A stretch of DNA of 64,000 bases from Pterois miles (Eukaryota; Chordata; Actinopteri; Perciformes; Scorpaenidae): assembly GCA_947000775.1 (NCBI GenBank), contig CAMQGK010000001.1, forward strand, positions 919,001 through 983,000, written 5' to 3'. Both the position numbers and the translations under genes were made by a program. This document shows positions 35,529-50,498 of this stretch, piece after piece (positions within the stretch are counted from its first letter, which is position 1; each line of letters opens with the position of its first letter). The notes under the pieces were generated by a model that did not search any database, was not told where the DNA came from, and saw only the letters and a program-made list of their open reading frames with translations.

Positions 35529-36607
35529 TGTATATGGATGTCTATTTATATTTGTGTCTTCCTGGAAATTCTTCTTGAGACCTTTTCGGCCTTGCATGTG
35601 TCAGCATACTTGCTTCTGTAACTTACTTGCCATATAAGCAATTAATTAATTAATTTACTGAAACCTTATATTTATACAGGATAATTAATATTTTGTCCCA
35701 GGTGGCATATTGATAATTTCTTATATCTTGTGGCAATATTACAAAAAGACATACTACATTGTTTGGTGCTGTAGCTTTTATTTATATATGGGAAACTCTT
35801 TACAGGGATATGCAAACGGTATTGAGAGTAACAAGTCATAGTTGCATGGTAAAATATAAAATTGCAACCAAGAGGTAAAGACAACATCAAAAACAATGAA
35901 AACTTGTGTATTATATATGGCTGTTGTCCAGTTACTAGCTATGTGGTTGTTCGCTTATCTATCTATCTGTCTTTGTGTAGCATGTCTATATTTATATTCT
36001 TCCTGTCAGTTTCTTACTGGCACTTCTTGCTTTTTGAGAACTAATGACAAATTCAGCTTTGCATGTATCAGCACTTGCTTCTGAAACTTACTTGGCATGC
36101 AATCAATTAACTGACTTACTGGCACCTTTTATTTATACAGGAAATATAGTTTAATTTGCCTGTTCTCCAGCACAGGTGTTGACATTTAACATTGTCACCT
36201 TGTATGTTTTGTCCCAGGTGGTATATTGGTATATAACTCTACAAGGATATGTAACTATATTGAGGGTAACAAGTCATAGTTTCATAATAAAACACAAAAT
36301 TAATAACCAAGAGGTAAAAACAACATCCAAAACAATGAAAACTAGAATAGAAGCATGAAAATATTGATTGAAACATGCAGATGGTGGTAGTATTTCAATG
36401 ACTGAGGTACACTGTGAATTAACTAATAGCTGAGATCCCAGGTGTGGTGAAAATGAACATGTACTTATGATCAGAAAGTTTAGCTGGTCCCAAAAGGAGG
36501 CCTATACACCTTTTTGAAAAGTTAATAACTGATGAGCAGGTGAAGTAACAGCTTGACAAAAGGTGTGGCCTCATTTGAAACTCTCTTCACGCATTTCTCT
36601 TATGCAG

Positions 36608-36834
36608 GCGATGAATGGAAGAGGTGCATCTATTGGACAGTAAACCTGCTGTCCCTGCATGAAACCTGAGATTCAATTGGACCTGGTCCTGCAGTGAAAC
36701 TAGAAAGAGAGAGAGAGAGAGAAGGAGAGCGAGGGAGGGGCAGAGGGGATGTCCCACTCGGGACAGTTGTGAAGGATCTTCTGCCGTCAGCAGCATCAGT
36801 GAACCACCTTGTCATACAGCTGCGGCGAGACGAC
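36608..36834 (+). other. syne1: syne1 5' UTR part of the first coding exon
   Basis: Lies between acceptor CTCTTATGCAG (36607) and the start codon. Contains a (GA)n run at 36702-36722 and short upstream open frames. Confidence 0.55.
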
Positions 36835-36901
36835 ATGGCCTCTCCAAGGCACTTCGGTCGGCCGTCTGTGGACATCGCTAATGTGATGCAAAAACTGCAG
36901 G
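36835..36901 (+). CDS. syne1: syne1 coding exon 1 (main start)
   Basis: First in-frame ATG of an otherwise open frame. DIANVMQKLQ matches the human start. Phase 1 donor GTGAGT. Confidence 0.9.
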
Positions 36902-39900
36902 GTGAGTGTCATTCTTCTGCTCAGCTGGCTTACAGACAAACCACTCTCTCCTCCTGTGCTGCTGCACAGTGGTATTGTGCTGATTCAATACCTGGGCTGC
37001 GTGCCCGTCTGAAGTTGACCAGCTTCTGCAAGGCAGGATGCTCACACACACATACACACACACTCTCATTTACTCACATAGGAGCATTTAGGCATACAAT
37101 TAAAAAACATATTAAAATGAAACTAATAGGATTATGATAGTGGGATGTGTTTCAGTTAAGGGTATGTCTGTATAACTTATTTTTTTGTCTCTCTGCATTG
37201 CTGGTAAAGACTTGGAGTCACAAAATTAACAAAAACAGTCCTACATTGCATAACTGGCCTGTTCTCGAGCCTTTGACAGCATAGTAGAAAATATTTAGAT
37301 AATTTGATTTTATGTGCACATGGTGTCTTTTGTCACCAGGGTTGTTTTTTTTCCAACAGCACATAATCTTATTTGTAATAATAAGAAAATTAGTTTTGAT
37401 TCTTGTGATATCTTGTGACCAAACTACAAAAGCACATGCCATGTTGTTTTGCAGCCTAGAGAGGTTAATTTAGAAGTAACATGATTTGTTTTATTCAGGG
37501 AATATTGTGAAACTCCCAATCTCGACACATGGATCAGCGCTGTCCTTCCATCTGTTTATATTTAAAAGGGATTTTCTGTGGAGATGAGTAAGCCAAATTT
37601 GCTGCATGAGAGGAATACATTTTCACATCGTGTCATTCTGTTACCAGTAAAAAGACCATAATTGCTTTTATCCGGTTCTTTCAAGCAAAAAGCTAATTTT
37701 TTGCCCTTTTATTTTAATCACATTTGAGAAAATCTGATGTTTTTATCCAAGTCTTGGGTTAAAAATTAGCTCTTTAATTGTATTCTTTCTCTTTGAGGGA
37801 TCTTCAGGAACATTTAATCTGATGTGAGTTTTGACATGGGATACCTAAGTCACAACAACCGTAGCTTCATGAATGCACAGACAATGCACTGAACGAGACT
37901 AAAACCTGACACCCTTTCTGCCCTTGGCAGGAGAATAGATCGATAGCGGGAGTCTCTTTTTGTTGGTGCCCCCCCTTCTGTTACAAGGGCATTAGGCCAC
38001 TACCATCACGACACGAGTCTGGTCGATTCTGGCATCCGCTTCCACTCAGTTTAGATGTATTTCTAGGTGTACAGTATACCAGGAAATTTTACACGTTATG
38101 GCTCGTTACCATAGTGACTGTTATGAAACATTTGTCTGTGGTTGTGCCAAGTTCCTGCTCAAGAGAAACTTGGTTTCACAGCTAATTTACATTTACTTGA
38201 TATCAATAGATGCTCTAAGCACAATGAGGTCGAAATGTGTCATGACAAAGAGAGTGTTATTTTTTTGTGTCACACATTTCGAGGCCGTTGTACTGATAGA
38301 CATTCCCTGAAGTTAACGACTAAATAAGCTGGCTCAGAATGAATTTAAGTCTCTCTAAGCAGATATTTTCTCTTGTTAATGCTGTGTAGTGTCAGTGCGA
38401 ACTAAACAAACTAAACATCCTCTTAGCTGCTGCTGAAAAATATGGATCAAATATCAATCAATTTTCAAGATAATAATAGAAACACAAAGTGATATAGTTG
38501 TTAAATTTATCATTCTGACTTATCATACCTGAATTTCACCTGAACAGTGCACAAATGGCACAATCTGCTATGCAAAGTACCAAACTGCAAAGTAAGTTGG
38601 GGGCGGCAGTAGCTCAGTCCGTAAGGACTTGGGTTAGGATGTGGAGGACCCGGGTTCAAATCCCCCATGGACCAAGACCAACTGGTTGCTGGAGAGGTGC
38701 CAGTTTACCTCTTGGGCACTGCCGAGGTGCCCCTGAGCAAGGCACCAAACCCCCAACTGCTCTGGGCGCTTGTCAGGAGCAGCCCCCTCACTCTGATATC
38801 TCTCCATTGACATGTATATGTACTATGTACTGTGTACTGTGAACAACAGAGTGTAAAACTGAATTTCCCCACTGTGGGACTAATAAAGGAATATCTTTCT
38901 TTTTCTTTCTAAACACTGTTGCGTGTGTCATGACAGGAAGTGGAATTTGGTGTCAGTCAGGTCACATCTGGAAAGCATTATTGTGCCAGTGGCTTTAGGT
39001 GCTCTGTGGACAGCAGGCAGCAAGGTAGCCTGGGCTTTTTCACTGGTAATCAAACACAGCTTCCTGTCATTAAAGGCATCCTGCAGAGACCGTTACTGCA
39101 GACTCACTTTGACTGGAGCAACAGTCCATCTGGGTGGATGAATTATTGACAAGAGCAAATCTGCAGTCTTGTGAATACATTTAACTAGTGTTGATTGTAG
39201 TAGTCTACATTGTGTATTAAAAATAGATTTGCGAAGAAACCTAAGAGAAAATACTGTCACTACACTATTGCAGTATTAGTATGTTTGATTTCAGTGCCAT
39301 AACACCATAGTGTAACAACACCTTGTGGCCTTAAATGCCCTCAGGGCACAATTGTTGTCAGTTGCCTGGTGAAATGTGCATGACAGGCACGTTGTTCTCA
39401 TTTTGTCTGGGCTTCTTCTGGGTTTCACTCTTGTTCAGACTGTGTGTTAAACAGGATATGAAGAAACCAGCAGCTGAAGGGTTTGTGGTGACGTCTCATA
39501 ATGTGGTGAATCACCTCCCTGATCACATACTGCCACATAAAAAAAGCCTATTAATGTAGAGGATTCTTTATATGGTTCCTTCTCCAGTTTTTTCTCTGAT
39601 TTCTAGTAATCAAGTATGAAATGTTTGTATGTAGTTTTTAGCTTCTTCACTTCCTGCGATAATTAATCAAGTCACAACATGAAAGGGAAAAACATTAGGG
39701 CTAGAGTGGATTTTTAAAGGCTGAGGATAGTTTGGAGCAGGAAAAAATCAATAGCTGATTAAATGGCTGATATCTTCTTTAATCCTGCAGCGGTCTAGAT
39801 GGGTACCTTTGCATAAGCTGTTTTTAATAAATTTGTTTTTAGTCACTCGAAATTTAATCACCACTGAATGTTTGTCTTCTTTGCTTGAAAAACGACCGAT

Positions 39901-42900
39901 GCGATGAATCAGTTGACGAAAACACCTCCCTACTGCACATGCAGCCAGTAACATAAGATTGCAGCTTTTTTGTAAAAGGTCACAAGCTAAAACATTGCGG
40001 TAGAGTGCACCCATTGTTAGAAATCTGTATTCACCAAGGGGGTGGAGTACTTTACATCACGGCTGGAGTAAAAGAAAGACAAGAGTGCATGTTGTCAGCT
40101 GTAGGAGATGCTTCTGCTCTACAGTGTCAGTAACAGCTGCCAGGGACAGACAGCCATCACACTGATATGATCTCATGAGCAGAAAGCCCAATTCCCACTC
40201 TGCACTAAGCCAAGCTGCGTCAGACTGCTATGAACACTAATTATTGCAGAAGGTAGTGATTTAAAACAAACTATTTTTTAACGTTAGATTACAGTCATAT
40301 TGTTTTGGAGACCAGGAAACCGTTCATGCTGTAAGTAAATCGTCAGCGTCAGAGTCATTTCTTGTCCTGCCTGTTTGTTGTTGGCCTATCTGAGCTAAAG
40401 GCTGCTTTCGACTAAATGGAACAACAACAAGCGTGAGTGGGCTTTTACAGTGCTCCCAGGTGACCAACACAGGCCAATGAAGCCAAGCACCTACAGTGCA
40501 GTATTGCCAAAGTTATCATCTGTCCTAAGATCACTTTAAGTACTCCATTACTCATGTGGATTGTAGAAGCTTTAGTGGTTTGATGCTCTGTTGGTGTTTG
40601 TTGCTGGGGCTATCCACTTTTATTTGCCACTTAGCTACTCGTGCTACATCAGGCTTAATTAAATCAGTTGGCCAAGACATAATGACTCAATAATAGGGAG
40701 CTGCTTTACATTAGGATTTCATGCTTGTCAGTGATCCAGACCTGACCGACATACGTACATCTTATTACTCAAACTGACTCCGGACAGCTCCTTCATAGAT
40801 AGTTAGATATGAGACTGAGCTGCTGGAATATCAGGAAAACTTCAAGATGTCATTTACAAGTTTGCCTTTATTATTTCATGTGTACATTTCTTTTTATGTC
40901 CTTTTTATGGCTCGGTATTGAACCTCAGTACTTTTGTGTCTGTAGCATAGAGTATCAAAAACTGTTCAAAAGTTGTCTTTTAATGCTCTATCAGATTTGT
41001 AAGCTTGTTTATTTCATTTTTAATCGGTTAGATCCCAATTTGACCAGATTTTATCCAGGTACAACTTACTTGTTTCTGAGGCTTTCAACCACTACTTGTG
41101 GCCTTCCTCGGCAGATGGATTTCTCAGCTTTGTCAGCTTTTTACAAGGTCAAGAGTGAACCTCAGAACTCACAATTTTACAGTTTTTTGACTATTTTATT
41201 TAGACAAGAGCAGCCGCTTGTGTTTAGACAACATTTAAGAACTTTGACTTATTTTGTTAAGTGAAAAATCGTTTTGTAGAAAAACACATTTATATACAGT
41301 ATATCTCAAAGTAAGGTATAAAAACAGCCATATTGGAATCAGGATCAAAATACAGGTGTTGGCACTTGTAATTAAGTATTTCAGATCATATCTACTGTAT
41401 CTCGAGTTGCTTCTGGTGGAAACAAAAACACGTTAGTTCCTTCGCAGCAGAGGGTTTTTCCTGGGTTGGACCTGTTTGATGCTGGGCGTTTAGAACAGCT
41501 GAAAGGTTATCAGTTCACTCGCTATTCTGAACAGAATCAAAACAAACTTTTTAACAATAACATTTTACCACCCACTGTTCTGCTTGTGAGACATAAGCAC
41601 TATTTTTAGGACTATTATTATTAAAGTACAATGAAAAGTGTCATGAAGATGATCATATAATATATGTGTTGTTGTTGTTTTTTACAGAATTAGGACAGCC
41701 GATGATGATGATGCTGATTTTTTTTTTTTTTTTTTTTGCTGATATCTTTGGCTGGTTTTCTTTTTTTTCCCCATTTGATAAAATATAGCAGCTTATTCAT
41801 AACAAATGATACAGAAATATGTTCAACTTAAGTAAACATTATTGAACAACACTTATGGTCTGTCTCTCCTGTCTGCATTTTGTGTCTGCACAGTTTCTCC
41901 CAGTTAGCTTGTTGTTCTTCTCATGCACTCTTGCAAAGGTTCGCCCACTGGGTGACATCTACTGAGGTCTGCTGGTAGGACGGCAGTTTGATTGACACAA
42001 CTAACAGTTTTTTGATAAAAGTCAATTAATCTGTTATTTATTTTCTTAATTCATTGATTAGTTGTTTGGTCTATAAAATGTCAGAAAACAGTGAAAAATC
42101 CTGATCAGGATCCTCAAATATCTTGTTTTGTCCGTTTTAGTTTACGCTCACAGAGGAGTAAAGAAACCAGAAAAAAAATCACATTTAAGAAGCTTGATTC
42201 AGAGAATTTAGACCTTTTTCTTTGAATAATAACAATACTCAAACCAATTAAGTGATTAGCAAAATAGCTGGCAATTAATTTGCAGCTCATTGTGGTCATT
42301 TGGTCATTTTTTGGTCATACCGAAAGTGGTTGGATGTTGAAGGGTTAAAAAATGCTCTAAAATATGAAAATTGTTTGATCACAATTAATTACAAGGTTTG
42401 TGTTTGTTTAAACCTTTTTTGTTTGGGACTAACTGCTCAGAAACGATATTGTGCATTAATTGTAGTATCTCGCCAAGCTCATTGTTCTCGTGTATCCAGC
42501 TGTCAACATCATTTAAATGGTGCTACTTTTACTTTTTTAACCTTTAGCTGTTTTGACGTAAGACGGGCAAAAAAAAAAAAAAAAAAAATAATAATCCATT
42601 TTCACCCAAATAGCTTTTCTGGGCCAGCTCCACCAGCAGTCTATAGAGCAGTAATAATAGAATCACAAGCTCAGGTCTATTTTTAGTATATCAGAGAAGC
42701 TTTTAGTGTGCCGGTGGTCTTGAAAGAATAAAGGGATTTTTCTGCTATCAAGTACTATACTTATTCACTATTGTGTTACATTCAGAAGAGCGTAGTAGTA
42801 GTCCAATAGAAAAACCAACTGGTCAAAGCTGAAGTGCTTCAGCTGGGTATTGCAGGACTAAAATGGATATGCTTTTACATGATACTGTGTGTGCAGTGGG

Positions 42901-42943
42901 AATCCCGGCGTGGGTGTGTCTGCTTTGTCGTCACAATAGCATT

Positions 42944-43002
<59 letters not shown>

Positions 43003-46000
43003 CAGGTGGTGGATGTCATTCAGCAGCCTCAGCATTTATTATTTAGATTTGTTACACCATGGTGAGCTGTGTGCAGCAGTCTTTTAATTTAGTTCTATTT
43101 AACCAGTTTGTCTACAGGGACTTCATCTGGTTTTACGGCCAAAAAAAGCAAATTTGTACTGGATATTTTTCATTTTTTTCATCATTTCCTTGGACATTGT
43201 AATGCTTTTTAACTGTGTCACTCTCATGGAAGATTAGACAAATCTCATAAGCAAACACAGGCCCATACACATGCATACAGGCACGCATAAATCAGGATAA
43301 TACAGCCAAGGCTGTGACATCACAGCCTCCCGCATGCTGATTGGTGGAGCCATGCCTCTAGCTGATCTCTCTCCAGCCTCAGATGGTACGATGGTACACG
43401 GAGGCAGTGCAGCGGGGGCTGTGCACATCCTCGCAGGCATGGCTCCTCTGGATGGGAAAAACACAGGAAGATGGAGGGATGGGATTGTAAATGACCCGAT
43501 CCGTTAGAGTTTTCTCCTCAGCCGTCTGCGTGTGTGTGTGTGTCTGGTGTGTGTGTGTGTGTGTGAGAGAGTGTCAGGGAGGAGGGGACGTTTTCATCAC
43601 AGCCTCCAGCAGCTCTTTAGCTTTCACCGGGGAAACCAGGCAGCCAGACCTGTTTTGCTTCCTGCTGGAAAGAAAAGGGAAAGGACAGCTGTGCCAGGTT
43701 TTTTTTCCACTGTGGATGTTATTTTCACACATACATATATGCACCCTGGAACTCATGATAGGCATAAGGAGAGAGCCGGAGAGAGGGGTGTAGGATGGCT
43801 CACTATAAGGACGTATCTGTCAGAAAGACTTCTTTAAATCTTGTGACTGGATTTTTTCAGTATCTACGTGGTAAGTAGGGCAGCAGCATCTCTCATCTGT
43901 GTGCACATACGTAGCTAATCTGGGATATAACTGGAAAAATAACAGATGCTAATGGTTTGTAGGTGAACCCCTGCTACGTGAACTACTTACTGTGTCATGC
44001 TGCACAAACACAGCTGTGTGTGTGCGTGTATCTGTATGTGTGTGCTATGCTTCAGTGGGCATCCCCTGTGCATCAGTGATGAAGCTTTTGCCTGTGGGTT
44101 AACTCAATGTCTTTGCTCCCTGTATAGTGTTCGCATTGCTTCCTTAAACACGTGACCACTGTCTATATCTCTAAGGGTGGATGTTTAAAAATGGCCACTC
44201 TGTGCAGTGTACAGCACTCGCCTACCGGCATGCGTGACAGGGTGTTAGAAATCACTCCTTGACGCAGCAGTAGCAACACTATGGCAAAGAAATCAGTTGT
44301 TTTGTTATACGTGCTGAATAATGCATGAAGCAATGGGGCTGAATATATTAATAGATCACAAAAGAGGGTGGGGGTGACCAAAACAATCACGCATGTTATT
44401 ACTGAACACAGAAGGGGCTCATGAGATGTGCTGGCAGAAATTTCCTCCCCACTCACTCTCTAATCTCCTTGTATGACCTCTCTCTGAGAGCACTTCTCAA
44501 GAGCATTGATTATACTAGCTTGTGTTATTCACATTACACATATAATCATGGCAGAAGTTGTACTTTGTAACAAGCTTGGCGCAGGGTTGCTATAATGCTA
44601 CGAGTCGGCATCCCAGAAGTGGTGTAAAATGATGCATGAGGCGTGATAAAGTAAGATTTTGACTGGGGGAGTCCTACAAAGGCTATAACTGACAAAAGTT
44701 CTAGTTAGGGATTAATATTTTATGCATTTTACGATTCTGTGGTAGCTATAAACCCAACCATATCCATATCTAGAATAATTTACCAGACAGACACTTTAAT
44801 GCAAGAGCAAATCTGTCATCTCTGATCATCAAGCCCTAATGTACTGTATGCATTGTCCCCATTTGGTTGCGTGCCCTCTACGGATATCACCAGCTCCTCT
44901 AGTACCACGTATGGAGCTTTAGCATGAAGCTACCATGTACTGACATGCCCTCTGTGCCTTTTAATTTCCAGATGAGCAAGAGGCGGTGCAGAAGAGAACC
45001 TTCACAAAATGGATCAACTCTCATTTAGCAAAGGTAAGTACCATCCTTGCTCTGCTCTCCGCTGCTCACACAGAGATTGCAGGATTTAACAAGCTCATCA
45101 GGCTCATGCAACACAAATTGTCAAAGCAATTTACATCACAAATAAGTAAGCTGGAAGCTGTGCTATGTTGACCTTTTTCATCAGAGAGGCTCATGATGGT
45201 ATACCGCTCGTCATGATCATGTAGCTCCTCTTTGGTCTGTGGTATTTCAGGCTGCTGACCCGTCACGCCTGTGGAGGGAACTGACTGCAAGATGAGCTTT
45301 GCCATGCAACAGTAATGGCCCTTAGTAACACTGCGCGAAATAATTGAGTTTATCCAGTTAACTGTAAATAATGACATTGTTTACTTTGTTTCTTAAGCAT
45401 TTAAGATCAAATCATGTGTTTAAAATTGCTGGATCTCATGACGGGGAGGGAACACACCCAGTATACCCACAATTCTTCTGTTCTGTTTTCCTGAGACGAG
45501 AACCATTGAAAAGGTCATGCAGCTTGTTGCTTTGCTGGAAAGATGACACACACATAACAGAGCTCAGAGGCCTCTTCACAGTGCAGATCTGCTTTACAGA
45601 AGCTCGCCAGGGTGTTCATACTTGGATGAGCTTCCATGCCACTAGTGGAGTGTGTTTATGTGGACATATGGGAGGTGTAATGGAATTATTCAGAAACCGG
45701 TGTGTTTGTTGTGTATTAGGTGTTTGTGTGTGAGTGCGTAGGTATGTGCGTGGGTGTTTTGTTATTCATGTGAGTGTGTGCTTGTGGACAGGATTGGCAG
45801 GGATAGTGATGTGGTGTGCAGATGGAGAGCAAGAGGGAGAGGACAGTTCCCTATAGGCAGTCGTCTGCCTCTAAGGTTCATGCTTGTAAACTACAACAGT
45901 AACACATTTAAAGTATGGGTGTAAATCACAGTTTTCTTCACGATATGATATCATATTGATTCTTTAGACTATTACATGATATTTGCAGATATCACAAAGT

Positions 46001-49000
46001 CAGCTGCAATTTTGATTTGATTCAGTTCAGCAGCCTGTGATCGATATCAGATGATATCATATGCCTGTTAACACAATCAGTTGCATTTATATCAACTCAC
46101 AAAAAGCAACTAAAATATGACTTGACTATTTTATTTAGGGGCTCTCTAGGAAGAGGTGCACTTGGATGGAAATTGTGACACAGACGTGCCATGAGAATTT
46201 CAAAATAAAGGAATATCTTAAAGATGATATATGTATTGATGTTTTCACTTTGCTTCGATCATATTGGATCATCACCAATCAGCCATAACATTGGCAACAT
46301 TATGACCACTGACAGGTGAAGGAAAGGAAGAAAATGGAGGGAAATGAAGGAAATGGAGACAGGCAGAAGAACATGTCAGCCTACTGCACTGTGCGGCGCC
46401 GCACCTCGAAGTTTCGAATACCCTTGAATATTTCTACCCAAAGCTTCGAAGCCCAAACAGCGGTATTCGGGACAGCCCTAGGATCGATGGAAGCGCAATC
46501 CAGATCAATGTATTGCTACACCCCTAATTTTAAGCTCAAATTGCTGAGTTACGCCGCACCGTGACCCTAAAATAACAAATTATATTAGATTTATGCACAC
46601 TGAATAGCTGTTCATAATTCAGAATAAGCACTGAGTGATCTTTTTGTGATCACCGATGACACAGCAATGTGTTCAACTAGACGTCACTACAGGGTTTAAG
46701 TGTGCAACCTGCCAAAGAGATTTAATTTAGAGGGTCTTTTGTTGAGCCTGATCAGCCCACATTAGCTCAAAGTGCAGCCTCTAAAACTTTAAAAGAATCT
46801 CAGTTATGTGGTGGGCCAACGCAGAGACACTCTGTTGGTCTATTCTTCATTATTCATGCACTGCGCTCAAGCTTACTCACTGTGCATACCAATAGGCTAA
46901 TGTAGCACAAGCTAGATCATGACAGAGCTCTCAGACAGTCATATTTACACTGTGGACAGCTGCTACATTAGTGAGACTGGCTTCTTTAACAGGAAAGTTT
47001 ACAGTACACGATGACATAACTTTCATCTTCAACTTTCTTACATCAGTTTATTGTGTGTAAATAAATGATGAATATTGGTCTGAGTGGATTCTCCTGTTTC
47101 TGGGTGAAAGTGTGTTTTATCTAAGTTTGAACTTCCTCTAGCTGTCACACTTTCCCTTCAGCCTTTGTTTCCATTTCCTCTGATATTGTATTACTCAGCA
47201 TTTTTCCAGTGATTTTCACAGTTTTCCACTGTTAAAAGGTCTCGTGACTTTGTTGCTCAGTTAATTGATTTTCCAGGGTGGGAATGATTTCCAAATGACA
47301 GACGCTATTTTTGCAAGACTGTGCATATTGGCAGTTTGATCGGAAAATTAAAAAAAAAAAAAAAAAAAATTGTCTTTATTTGTCTAGTAGGAATTGAACA
47401 GTTATATATTCATATAGTCAAATAGTATGTTTAATTGACTGTGCAGTCTAGAGCTTCACAATTAATGGATTAATTAATTAGTTGCCATCTATGAAATTAA
47501 TAATTGATTAATCAGTTTGAGTGATTTTTTTTTAAAGGAATAAAGTTTAAATTCTCTGATTCCAGCGTATTAAATGTGAATATTTTCTGGTTTCTTCACT
47601 CCTCTGTGACAGCAAACTGAATATATTTGAGTTGTGAACAAAACAAGACATTTGAGGATGTCACCTTGGGCTTTGGGAAGCAGTGATTGACATTTTTCAC
47701 CATTTTTTGACATTTTATCGACCAAACATCTATCGATTAATCAAGAAAATATAGATTAGTCAGCAAGTAAAATAATTGTTAGTTGCAGCCCTAGTGCAGT
47801 CATACTATACTAATGGACATTTAGCTGCAGTGTTAATTGAACAGTGCATATCTGAACCAATAAATCTCAAGCAACTGATACTGAAGTCGGGCTGCTTTCA
47901 ACCAAAGAAATTCTTAGTTCACTAACACTTCTATGATTTTGTTGACAGATCTGTAAAACTGAGTTTCTCCACAAAGAATCGCACAAAAGCACCGCTTTAA
48001 AGCCTGTGTTTACCAGAGATGTGCTCATTAGTTTCTTGGAAATAAGTCATTCAGCATAAAAAAAGAATAAAAAATGAATAATCTTTGTCAACTAACAGCA
48101 AAACAACACATCAGACGACTAATCGAGTAAGAGGAGTCAGGCTTTGAATAGAAATTTCGGCACTAACATGACACATCTTACACCGTAATTTGTGACGGGA
48201 AGAAGAGAAGTGTTCATGCACAGGATAACAGGACAGACGCTTGCCTCTTCACACTGCTTTGCCCCAAATAGGCAGCCAACTGCATCCCGTCATGGAATAT
48301 GTTGAGTTGTGAAATGGCCTGTATATGGTGCCAAATAAACAATTCCCATGGTGAGCTTTCCTACTAATTAAATCTTCATTCTGCTGTAAATAAATACACA
48401 TCTGTTTCATTTATTTTTACAGTAATGCTCGTGTCACACAGAAGGTTGTAATGCTGTCGTGCATCTTGTAGAGCTCTGTAAATGTGTGGATATGATACCA
48501 AGAGACGGTCCAATGAGGGTTAACTGAGTAGCATCGCCTCAGGACTGGGCACCAAGCCACTGCTGAGGAAAAGACACCATCTTTTCAGCTGCAGGGAGGC
48601 TCTGTGGTTGTTGCTAACAAGCCTGTTTCTTACAAACAGCGTTTGGGTTTCTCCTCATCCCTGCTCAAGGATTAGAATACTAATATCCTTTCACACTATA
48701 GAATGCAGCATTACTGGGTCTATAAATGAAATACATTGGTTTTCAAGACTGATTCATTTCTAATTACAACGATTTGTTGTACTGATTAGTTTCTGTGGTG
48801 TTAAAGCGTTTTTTTCTCCCCTCCAGTACAAACCACCACTAGAGGTTAACGACCTTTTTGAGGACATCAAAGATGGGGTGAAGCTTTTGGCTCTTTTGGA
48901 GGTTCTGTCTGGCCAAAGACTAGTAAGTAATACTTAAGACTTGCTTTTGCACAGGATTTATACCTGATTTGCACAGACATGTTGGGCCTGTGTCTTAACT

Positions 49001-50187
49001 TTAAGATGCTTGAATTATTCTTTATAACACAAGGTGATTTCTTGATTTTAAGTGTGGATTTACTATAAAGGGGATGAGCCAGCCCAAATATGCAAATCAA
49101 TTTACGGTCTTTTCACCTTCACATTCACAGGTCAACTTGTACATGTATGTGTGATTCCCTACATTATACTGTATGATGTCTTGTGTGTGTACCAATCCAC
49201 TATACCGCTGATATTAATTGCTGAGTCGTGAGGATTTAGGTTTAACAATTTAGACAATTGAAGTAAATGAAATACTTTTCATTTACACCACGACATACTT
49301 TTCATTGACACCACTCCACAGGTAAGCAGTAATGATATTGCATGATAATCTGCTGAAGTTTAGGAAATCACAAGAGATGACAATGAATACAACCAGTTGC
49401 CTTCAAATAATTCACATGAGTTAGTCCATCCTTAATTGTTTGATTATATTCCTATCTATTGGATGAAAATAGTTAACAGATGGTGACTTTATACTGTAAA
49501 CCCGTAAAAATCTTCTCAGTCAAATGCATAAAACAGTATCTTAAAAATCTGAGTGTTTTTTTTTCTAATACTTACTCAACGTTGACAGTGAGAATACATC
49601 TGAATCAAGATGTAACCAAAACCTAATTAAAGATCGTATATCATTCTATTACTTAGGATAAGGAAATTGAAGTAGATCAATAAAAAAAGAAAAAACTGTA
49701 TATTCATTTTAAAAAACAAAAAAACCCAAAATTTTAAAAAAATTTTTGTTACTCACGTTAAAGGAATAGTTCAGGTGTTATCCATAGTCAGAGTATTACC
49801 TACAGTAGATGACAGTGGGCAGGCCCTCAGTTTGGGGAAAAGAAGGATTTACTGATGGGAGAAAAGAAATAAGTGGTGGGGGGGGGGGGGGGGGGAAAGA
49901 GGGAAGAAGGGCCAATTAAAAAAAAAAATTTTCGTTTAAAGGGAATTTTGAAATAAAAAAATTTTTCCATTTAATTTTAAAGAAAAAAAAAAGATGGAAG
50001 AGGGGGGGAGGGAAGGGAAGGAAAAAAAAAAAAAAAAAAAAGAAAAAAGAAAAGAAAAAATAAAAAAAAGAGAGAATTTAAGGATGGGGGGGGGAAATTA
50101 TAAAATTAATAATATAAAAAAAGAAAAAAAAAAAAGAAAATATGGGTGGGGGGGGGGGGGGGGTGGGGGGGGGGGTGGTGGCCCCAA

Positions 50188-50222
<35 letters not shown>

Positions 50223-50467
50223 GTGTGGGGGGGGGGGGTAGTATGTTCTCGGGGGGGGTGTGGGTGGGCTCCCGGGGTCCTGGCCTCTCAAGAGAAAAAA
50301 AAAAGAGTAAATGATAAAAATAAATTATGAAAATGGGAGAGGGGGGGAGGGGGGGGGGGAAGGTGTATTGTGCTGGGGTGGGGGGAGGGGTGGCGGGGGG
50401 GGGGGGGCCCCCCCCCGTCCGACGAAGGGGGATGGGGGCGGCGCGCGACCCCGGGGAGGGGAAAGGG

Positions 50468-50498
<31 letters not shown>

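Larger units (their letters stand above)
36902..44971 (+). other. syne1: syne1 intron 1 (8 kb)
   Basis: Holds a SINE (38599), repeats at 42005, (CA)n(GA)n at 42944 and the alternative first exon at 43795. A 151-codon open frame at 40809-41264 has no recognisable domain and no splice context, so I do not call it a gene. Confidence 0.7.
45034..48826 (+). other. syne1: syne1 intron 2
   Basis: No coding exon seen. A fragment at 46255-46320 ('aatcagccataacattggca', 'attatgaccactgacaggtg') is a common fish repeat. The two repeats listed below lie further on, with a poly-A run at 47349. Confidence 0.6.

Noticed and set aside
35415..35637. Open frames encoding YIYIYI repeats
   Set aside because: Translation of a (TA)n microsatellite.
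38599..38680. A tRNA gene, suggested by box A and box B
   Set aside because: No proper cloverleaf follows, and the sequence runs on into a LINE-like tail, so it is a SINE head.
40809..41264. 151-codon open frame in syne1 intron 1
   Set aside because: No recognisable domain, no splice or promoter context, and composition like the surrounding intron.
43491..43793. 100-codon open frames around the GT repeat
   Set aside because: Driven by the (GT)n tract; no conserved content.
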